This document shows, in pieces, positions 1 through 7,861 of a stretch of DNA of 7,861 nt (position 1 is the first letter of the stretch; each line of letters starts with the position of its first letter). The position numbers were made by a program, and so were the translations under genes. The notes beneath the pieces are model-generated. The model did not search any database. It had not been told where the DNA came from and saw only the letters and a program-made list of their open reading frames with translations. The stretch spans positions 1 through 7,861 of the forward strand of contig JAFDHU010000112.1 in the NCBI GenBank assembly GCA_019308625.1. Reading direction: 5' to 3'. The stretch is from Deltaproteobacteria bacterium (GTDB lineage Bacteria; Desulfobacterota; Desulfobaccia; Desulfobaccales; 0-14-0-80-60-11).

Positions 1-1335
1 CCGCCCGGAATTGAAGGGGTGGTCATTGACGCCCGGGTGTTCTCCCGCAAGGGCGTGGAAAAGGACGAGCGCAGCCGCTCCATTGAGGACGAAGCGGTGG
101 CCAAACTCCAGAAGGACCAGGCGGATGAGATTTCCATCATTACCGAAAGCTATCGCCAGCGCCTGGCCGACCTGCTGGTGGGCCGGAAGGTGGCCGAGGA
201 CCTGGAAGACCGCCGCAAAGGCACGGTGGTCCTGGCCAAAGGGGCGGCGGTACCCCCGGAGCTGGTGAAAAAGCGGCCCCTGGAGTTCTGGCGCCATGTG
301 AGCTTTGAAGAGGCTGGCCTGGAAGACCGGGTGGATGAACTGCTGGATCGCTACCAGGAGCAGATTCACTTGGTGAACATGGTGTTTGAGGCCAAGCTCA
401 GCCGGCTGCGCAAGGTGGATGAGTTGCCTCCCGGGGTCATCAAGAAGGTCAAGGTGTTCGTGGCCATGAAGCGCAAGCTGGCGGTGGGCGACAAGATGGC
501 CGGCCGCCACGGCAACAAGGGAGTAGTCTCCCGCATCCTGCCGGTGGAGGACATGCCCTATTTTGAGGACGGCACCCCGGTGGACATCGTGCTCAACCCC
601 CTGGGAGTGCCCTCGCGCATGAACGTAGGCCAGGTGATGGAAACCCACCTGGGCTGGGCCTCCCACGCCTTGGGCCGGCAGATCGCCGAGATGCTGGACC
701 GCTACTACTCCCTGGAGGCCATCAAGGAGCGCCTGAAGCGCATTTACGGCGACCCGGAGCTGGCCCGGGAGCTGGAGGACCTGTCTTACGAAGAGCTGCG
801 GGACATCTGGAAATCCAACTACCAGGAAGGCATCCACATGGCCTCCCCGGTGTTTGACGGCGCCCAGGAAGAGGAGGTCTGCCGGTGTCTGGAGGAGGCC
901 GGGCTGCCCGTGGGCGGCCAGGCAGTGCTGCGCGACGGCCGCACCGGCGAGCCCTTTGACCGGCCGGTGACCGTGGGGGTCATGTACATGATGAAACTGC
1001 ACCACCTGGTGGCCGACAAAATCCACGCCCGCTCCATCGGCCCCTACTCCCTGGTCACCCAGCAGCCCCTGGGGGGCAAGGCCCAATTCGGCGGCCAACG
1101 GCTGGGGGAGATGGAGGTTTGGGCCCTGGAGGCCTACGGCGCGGCTTACACCCTACAGGAATTTCTCACGGTGAAATCTGATGATGTCGCCGGCCGCACC
1201 CGCATGTATGAGAAGATTTTCAAAGGCGAATACGATCTGGAGGCGGGCCTGCCGGAGTCTTTCAACGTCTTGGTTCGGGAGCTCAAGAGCCTGGCTCTGA
1301 ATGTAGACCTCCTGAAAAAAGGCAAGGGGGATTAA
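1..1335 (+). CDS. rpoB: RNA polymerase beta subunit, C-terminal part (5' truncated by window edge)
   Basis: This is the catalytic beta subunit of bacterial RNA polymerase. The frame is open from base 1 and ends at TAA 1333-1335, giving 444 residues, roughly the last third of a full protein; the N-terminal part lies outside the window. The stretch KMAGRHGNKGV (fragment residues 165-175, nt 493-525) carries the two lysines matching E. coli K1065 and K1073 near the active site. IHARS has the histidine matching E. coli H1237 at fragment residue 342 (nt 1024). GGKAQFGGQRLGEMEVWALE (from nt 1072) is the highly conserved late region. The end, GLPESFNVLVRELKSLALNV, is the usual beta C-terminus that packs against beta'. 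No insertion or frameshift is visible in this part. The stop codon lies inside the rpoC ribosome binding site (AAGGAAG, 1334-1340), so rpoC translation is probably coupled. Identity is certain from sequence; residue equivalences are from family knowledge. Confidence 0.98.
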   Translation, partial: PPGIEGVVIDARVFSRKGVEKDERSRSIEDEAVAKLQKDQADEISIITESYRQRLADLLVGRKVAEDLEDRRKGTVVLAKGAAVPPELVKKRPLEFWRHVSFEEAGLEDRVDELLDRYQEQIHLVNMVFEAKLSRLRKVDELPPGVIKKVKVFVAMKRKLAVGDKMAGRHGNKGVVSRILPVEDMPYFEDGTPVDIVLNPLGVPSRMNVGQVMETHLGWASHALGRQIAEMLDRYYSLEAIKERLKRIYGDPELARELEDLSYEELRDIWKSNYQEGIHMASPVFDGAQEEEVCRCLEEAGLPVGGQAVLRDGRTGEPFDRPVTVGVMYMMKLHHLVADKIHARSIGPYSLVTQQPLGGKAQFGGQRLGEMEVWALEAYGAAYTLQEFLTVKSDDVAGRTRMYEKIFKGEYDLEAGLPESFNVLVRELKSLALNVDLLKKGKGD

Positions 1336-1347
1336 GGAAGCAAGACC

Positions 1348-5526
<4,179 letters not shown>

Positions 5527-5532
5527 AAACCC

Positions 5533-5565
5533 TTGACAAGCCCAGGGGAAACCTTTAAATACAAT
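5533..5565 (+). promoter_or_regulatory. Putative sigma70-type promoter for rpsL-rpsG-fusA
   Basis: A perfect -35 hexamer TTGACA (5533-5538) lies 6 bases after the rpoC stop. Two -10 candidates follow in an A/T-rich stretch: TTAAAT (5555-5560, 16-base spacer, 4 of 6 consensus bases) and TACAAT (5560-5565, 5 of 6, but a long 21-base spacer). Transcription would start near 5567-5572, giving a leader of about 30 bases before rpsL. Seen: the hexamers and the drop in GC content. Inferred: that this promoter lets the str genes be transcribed independently of rpoBC. No convincing rho-independent terminator precedes it, so readthrough from rpoC is also likely. Confidence 0.55.
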
Positions 5566-5593
5566 AATTTTTGGTGCCCCTGACAAAGCTGGC

Positions 5594-5600
5594 AGGAGAG
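5594..5600 (+). promoter_or_regulatory. rpsL ribosome binding site deciding the start
   Basis: AGGAGAG sits just before ATG 5604 (5-base spacer counted from AGGAG). It supports ATG 5604 rather than the in-frame TTG at 5571, which would add 11 non-conserved residues. The sequence from ATG 5604 (MPTINQLVRKG) matches the usual S12 N-terminus. Confidence 0.85.
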
Positions 5601-5603
5601 ATT

Positions 5604-5975
5604 ATGCCGACGATCAATCAACTGGTGCGCAAAGGCCGCAAGAAAGTGACCAAGCGTACGGCCTCCCCGGCCCTGCAGGGCTGCCCCCAGAAGCGGGGGG
5701 TGTGCGTGCGGGTGTACACCACCACTCCGAAAAAGCCCAACTCGGCCCTGCGCAAGGTGGCCCGGGTGCGGCTCACCAACGGCATTGAGGTGACCACCTA
5801 CATTCCCGGGGTGGGCCACAACCTCCAGGAGCACTCGGTGGTGCTCATCCGGGGCGGCCGGGTCAAGGACCTGCCCGGGGTGCGCTACCACGTGGTGCGC
5901 GGCACCCTGGACGCCGCAGGCGTGCAGGACCGCCGCCGCAGCCGGTCCAAATACGGAGCCAAAAAGCCTAAGTAA
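5604..5975 (+). CDS. rpsL: 30S ribosomal protein S12 (123 aa)
   Basis: S12 sits at the decoding centre of the small ribosomal subunit and affects tRNA selection accuracy. The 123-residue product has the normal family length and runs MPTINQLVRKG to SKYGAKKPK. The streptomycin-contact loops are intact and wild type: TTTPKKPNSALRK with K43, and GGRVKDLPGVRYH with K88 (both numbered with Met). D89, next to K88, is the residue methylthiolated by RimO in E. coli. Nothing suggests streptomycin resistance. The basic N-terminal extension and the conserved cysteines C27 and C34 are present. The gene lies 77 bases after rpoC with a plausible promoter between them, and 134 bases before rpsG. It heads the str group, as in most bacteria. 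In E. coli the downstream rpsG is the control point by S7 feedback; the structured spacer here could play a similar role (inference). Confidence 0.98.
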   Translation: MPTINQLVRKGRKKVTKRTASPALQGCPQKRGVCVRVYTTTPKKPNSALRKVARVRLTNGIEVTTYIPGVGHNLQEHSVVLIRGGRVKDLPGVRYHVVRGTLDAAGVQDRRRSRSKYGAKKPK

Positions 5976-5978
5976 AAA

Positions 5979-5992
5979 CGGTTTTCGGTTTT
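5979..5992 (+). repeat. Two tandem CGGTTTT heptads (left arm of an inverted pair)
   Basis: CGGTTTT occurs twice without gap at 5979-5985 and 5986-5992, followed by CGGG, beginning 4 bases after the rpsL stop. Read on the opposite strand the unit is AAAACCG. This resembles the 7-base unit of the larger array at 6064-6098 in opposite orientation. Confidence 0.75.
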
Positions 5993-6085
5993 CGGGAAAA
6001 AGCTTAAAAGCGTGAGGCGCCGAAGCCGAATGCAAGGATAAAAGTGTGGTTATTTGGTGATGCCAAAAACTAAAAACCAAAAACC
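5980..6085 (+). other. Imperfect long-range inverted repeat in the rpsL-rpsG spacer; possible mRNA hairpin
   Basis: The arm GGTTTTCGGTTTTCGG (5980-5995) can pair with 6070-6085. Fourteen of 16 positions match, counting one G-U pair, with two C-A mismatches. The 74 bases between the arms are partly GC-richer around 6010-6030 and contain a small local hairpin, TTTGG/CCAAA (6053-6057 with 6063-6067, loop TGATG). In E. coli the S12-S7 intercistronic region folds into a structure bound by S7 for translational feedback. The location here is equivalent, but no sequence match to the E. coli site is claimed. Alternatively it is a small palindromic intergenic repeat. Many A-T pairs make the hairpin's stability uncertain. 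Confidence 0.45.
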
Positions 6086-6098
6086 AGAAACCCAAAAC
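6064..6098 (+). repeat. Five-copy degenerate heptanucleotide tandem repeat
   Basis: Five consecutive 7-base units occupy this stretch: CAAAAAC, TAAAAAC, CAAAAAC, CAGAAAC, CCAAAAC. Period 7 is exact over 35 bases, with only a few substitutions. The array ends two bases before the rpsG ribosome binding site. Its base composition is very unlike the GC-rich flanking genes. On the opposite strand it would translate as a run rich in Phe, Trp, Leu and Val, but there is no sign that this is coding. Confidence 0.85.
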
Positions 6099-6099
6099 T

Positions 6100-6107
6100 G
6101 AGGTAGG
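6100..6107 (+). promoter_or_regulatory. rpsG ribosome binding site
   Basis: GAGGTAGG precedes ATG 6110, with GAGGT placed 5 bases from the start codon. It is a strong site directly abutting the heptad repeat array, so folding of the array into a hairpin could influence its accessibility (inference). Confidence 0.8.
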
Positions 6108-6109
6108 AA

Positions 6110-6580
6110 ATGCCCAGAAAAGGCGGCGTAGTCAAACGGCCGGTGACGCCGGATTTGAGATACAACGATGTGCTGGTGAGCCGGTTCATCAACGGCCTGA
6201 TGCGCAAGGGGAAAAAGAGCGTGGCCCAGCGCATCATGTACAACGCCCTGGACCTGGTGGCCCAGCGCACCAAGGAGGATCCCATCAAGGTCTTTCACCA
6301 GGCCGTGGACAATGTCAAGCCGCTGGTGGAAGTCAAATCCCGGCGGGTGGGCGGGGCCACCTATCAGGTGCCGGTGGAAGTGCGCCCGGACCGGCGCATT
6401 TCCCTGGCCATCCGCTGGCTCATCAGTTACGCCAAGAACCGGCCGGAGAAGACCATGGTGGCCAAGCTGGCCGGAGAACTCACAGACGCCTTCCACCACC
6501 GGGGGGGCGCCATCAAGAAGCGGGAAGATACCCATAAGATGGCCGAAGCCAACAAGGCTTTCGCCCATTATCGCTGGTAA
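6110..6580 (+). CDS. rpsG: 30S ribosomal protein S7 (156 aa)
   Basis: S7 is a primary 16S rRNA-binding protein that nucleates assembly of the 30S head and lies near the E and P sites. The 156-residue length is the bacterial standard. Visible signatures are MPRKGGVVKR at the N-terminus, the beta-hairpin stretch VEVKSRRVGGATYQVP at 73-88, and the C-terminal helix KKREDTHKMAEANKAFAHYRW at 136-156. ATG 6110 has a strong ribosome binding site and yields the canonical N-terminus, so the start is secure. In E. coli S7 represses its own and neighbouring translation by binding the mRNA just upstream; the spacer here is long and repeat-bearing, so comparable control is possible but unproven. The stop codon is only 6 bases before fusA, suggesting coupled translation. 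Nothing in the protein looks unusual. Confidence 0.98.
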   Translation: MPRKGGVVKRPVTPDLRYNDVLVSRFINGLMRKGKKSVAQRIMYNALDLVAQRTKEDPIKVFHQAVDNVKPLVEVKSRRVGGATYQVPVEVRPDRRISLAIRWLISYAKNRPEKTMVAKLAGELTDAFHHRGGAIKKREDTHKMAEANKAFAHYRW

Positions 6581-6586
6581 GAGGAG
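6581..6586 (+). promoter_or_regulatory. Abutting purine-rich fusA ribosome binding site
   Basis: GAGGAG fills the entire six-base gap between the rpsG stop (TAA 6578-6580) and the fusA ATG (6587). AGGAG therefore touches the start codon with no spacer; aligned on GAGG, the spacer is 2 bases. This is shorter than the usual 5-9. It suggests that fusA initiation relies largely on ribosomes finishing rpsG (inference). Confidence 0.6.
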
Positions 6587-7861
6587 ATGCCCAGAACCAC
6601 CCCTTTGAGCCGGGTCCGCAACATCGGGTTCATGGCCCATATTGACGCCGGCAAGACCACCACCACGGAGCGGGTGCTCTTTTATACGGGAGTCACCCAC
6701 CGCATGGGTGAAGTGCATGACGGCGAGGCCACCATGGACTGGATGGTGCAGGAGCAGGAGCGGGGCATCACCATCACCTCGGCGGCCACCACCTGCTTCT
6801 GGCGGGACCACCGCATCAACATCATTGACACGCCGGGCCATGTGGACTTCACCATCGAGGTGGAGCGCTCCCTCAGAGTCCTGGACGGGGTGGTGGCCGT
6901 ATTTGACGCGGTGGCCGGGGTGGAACCTCAGTCCGAGACGGTGTGGCGCCAAGCCGACCGCTACGGCGTCCCTCGCCTGGCCTTCGTGAACAAGATGGAC
7001 CGGGTGGGCGCCGACCTTTTCCGCACCCTCCGGATGATGCGGGAGCGCCTCAACGCCAACCCGGTGCTGGTGCAACTGCCGCTGGGGGAAGAAGCGGAGC
7101 TTAAGGGCGTCATTGACCTTATCCGGCAGGAGGCCATCGTCTATGACGACGCCAGCAAAGGGCTGAACTATGCCGTGGCCGAGGTGCCGGCGGAGTACCG
7201 GGAACTGGTGGAGACCCGGCGGGCCCTGCTGCTGGAGGCCCTGGCCGAAGTGGATGAAGAAATCATGGAGCGCTACGTGGCCGATGAGCCGGTGGACGAG
7301 GCTCTCATCCGGCGGGCCCTGCGTCAGGGAACCGTGAGCCTTAAGCTGGTGCCGGTGCTGTGCGGCTCGGCCTTCAAGAACAAAGGGATTCAGCCCCTGC
7401 TGGATGCGGTGGTGGATTATCTGCCTTCGCCCCTGGACATTCCGCCGGTCAAAGGGGTGAATCGGAAAGGGGAGGTGGTGGAGCGCCCGGCCTCTGATGA
7501 TGCCCCTCTGGCGGCCCTGGCCTTCAAGCTGCTTTCCGACCCCTATGTGGGGCAGCTTACTTTTCTCCGGGTCTATTCCGGGGTGCTGCATTCCGGCAGC
7601 GCGGTGCTGAACGCCAGCAAGGGAGTCAAGGAGCGCATCGGCCGCCTGCTGAAGATGCACGCCAACAAGCGGGAGGAGATTGCGGCCGCCTACGCCGGGG
7701 ATATTGTGGCCGCGGTGGGCCTGAAGAACACCACCACCGGCGACACCCTGGCGGACGACCGCAACCCCGTGGTGCTGGAGGCCCTGTGGATTCCCCAGCC
7801 GGTGATTGACATCGCCATTGAGCCCCAAACCAAGGCGGATCAGGACAAGCTGGGGCTGGCC
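6587..7861 (+). CDS. fusA: Translation elongation factor G, N-terminal part (3' truncated by window edge)
   Basis: EF-G is the GTPase that drives translocation of tRNA and mRNA on the ribosome and takes part in ribosome recycling. The frame is open to the last base, giving 425 of the roughly 690-700 residues usual for the family. The G domain shows G1 AHIDAGKT (17-24), G2 RGITIT (59-64), G3 DTPGH (81-85), G4 NKMD (135-138) and G5 CGSAF (259-263). A G' subdomain lies at about 160-250, domain II at about 285-400, and domain III begins near PVIDIAIEPQTKADQDK. ATG 6587 gives MPRTTPLSRVRNIG, the usual EF-G N-terminus, so this start is preferred despite the short ribosome-binding-site spacing. Wording such as TTCFWRDHRINIIDTPG recalls the EF-G form found in several deltaproteobacteria and spirochaetes (spdEFG1), but subfamily cannot be settled from the fragment. 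It is the last visible gene of the str group. Confidence 0.97.
   Translation, partial: MPRTTPLSRVRNIGFMAHIDAGKTTTTERVLFYTGVTHRMGEVHDGEATMDWMVQEQERGITITSAATTCFWRDHRINIIDTPGHVDFTIEVERSLRVLDGVVAVFDAVAGVEPQSETVWRQADRYGVPRLAFVNKMDRVGADLFRTLRMMRERLNANPVLVQLPLGEEAELKGVIDLIRQEAIVYDDASKGLNYAVAEVPAEYRELVETRRALLLEALAEVDEEIMERYVADEPVDEALIRRALRQGTVSLKLVPVLCGSAFKNKGIQPLLDAVVDYLPSPLDIPPVKGVNRKGEVVERPASDDAPLAALAFKLLSDPYVGQLTFLRVYSGVLHSGSAVLNASKGVKERIGRLLKMHANKREEIAAAYAGDIVAAVGLKNTTTGDTLADDRNPVVLEALWIPQPVIDIAIEPQTKADQDKLGLA

Noticed and set aside
5527..5550. Terminator after rpoC
   Set aside because: Only a 4-bp CCCT/AGGG stem with a 10-base loop is possible and no T-run follows it directly. It overlaps the -35 box instead.
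5571..5606. Upstream TTG or GTG start for rpsL
   Set aside because: The extra residues are not part of S12, the region overlaps the promoter and leader, and ATG 5604 has a good ribosome binding site and the canonical N-terminus.
5730..5880. Possible streptomycin resistance changes in S12
   Set aside because: K43 and K88 and their surrounding loops are wild type.
5976..6001. Rho-independent terminator after rpsL
   Set aside because: Local pairing (TTTT with AAAA around CGGG) is short and purely A-T, with no T-run afterwards, and rpsG and fusA clearly continue the operon.
6050..7828. Long antisense frame of 592 codons over rpsG and fusA, and similar ones at 1153-2136, 4306-5586 and 5091-6095
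   Set aside because: All are mirror images of highly conserved genes in a GC-rich genome, without family resemblance. The FWFLVFG-like ends of two of them are just the heptad repeats read backwards.

Overview
The window is a GC-rich stretch of housekeeping DNA holding the end of the RNA polymerase operon joined directly to the str (streptomycin) ribosomal operon. All genes lie on the + strand in the order rpoB (3' part), rpoC, rpsL, rpsG, fusA (5' part). The direct rpoBC-str linkage, a proteobacterial-style insertion in the beta' trigger loop, and the wording of the RpoC, RpoB and EF-G proteins all resemble the former Deltaproteobacteria (Desulfobacterota and relatives). This placement rests on remembered family sequences and is moderately confident only.

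Layout: 1-1335 is the C-terminal part of the RNA polymerase beta subunit. It is followed after 12 bases by rpoC (1348-5526, 1392 residues, beta'). A 77-base gap (5527-5603) carries a plausible sigma70-type promoter and the ribosome binding site of rpsL (5604-5975, S12). A 134-base, A-rich gap (5976-6109) follows and is the only clearly non-coding structured stretch. It contains heptanucleotide repeats in two opposite orientations that could fold into one long hairpin. After it come rpsG (6110-6580, S7) and, 6 bases later, fusA (6587 to the window end, EF-G, first 425 codons). No intergenic stretch exceeds 300 bases.

The genes supply the transcription core (beta, beta') and central translation parts: the decoding protein S12, the 30S head assembly protein S7, and the translocase EF-G. 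They are most likely co-transcribed, with a possible second promoter before rpsL allowing the translation genes to be tuned separately.

No undescribed system such as a defence island, mobile element or CRISPR array is visible. Two observations deserve attention. RpoC lacks about 15 residues, in frame, from a block near its C-terminus that is otherwise almost universally conserved (junction at about 5365-5373). The rpsL-rpsG spacer holds the heptad repeats and inverted arms at the place where E. coli carries the S7 translational autoregulation site.
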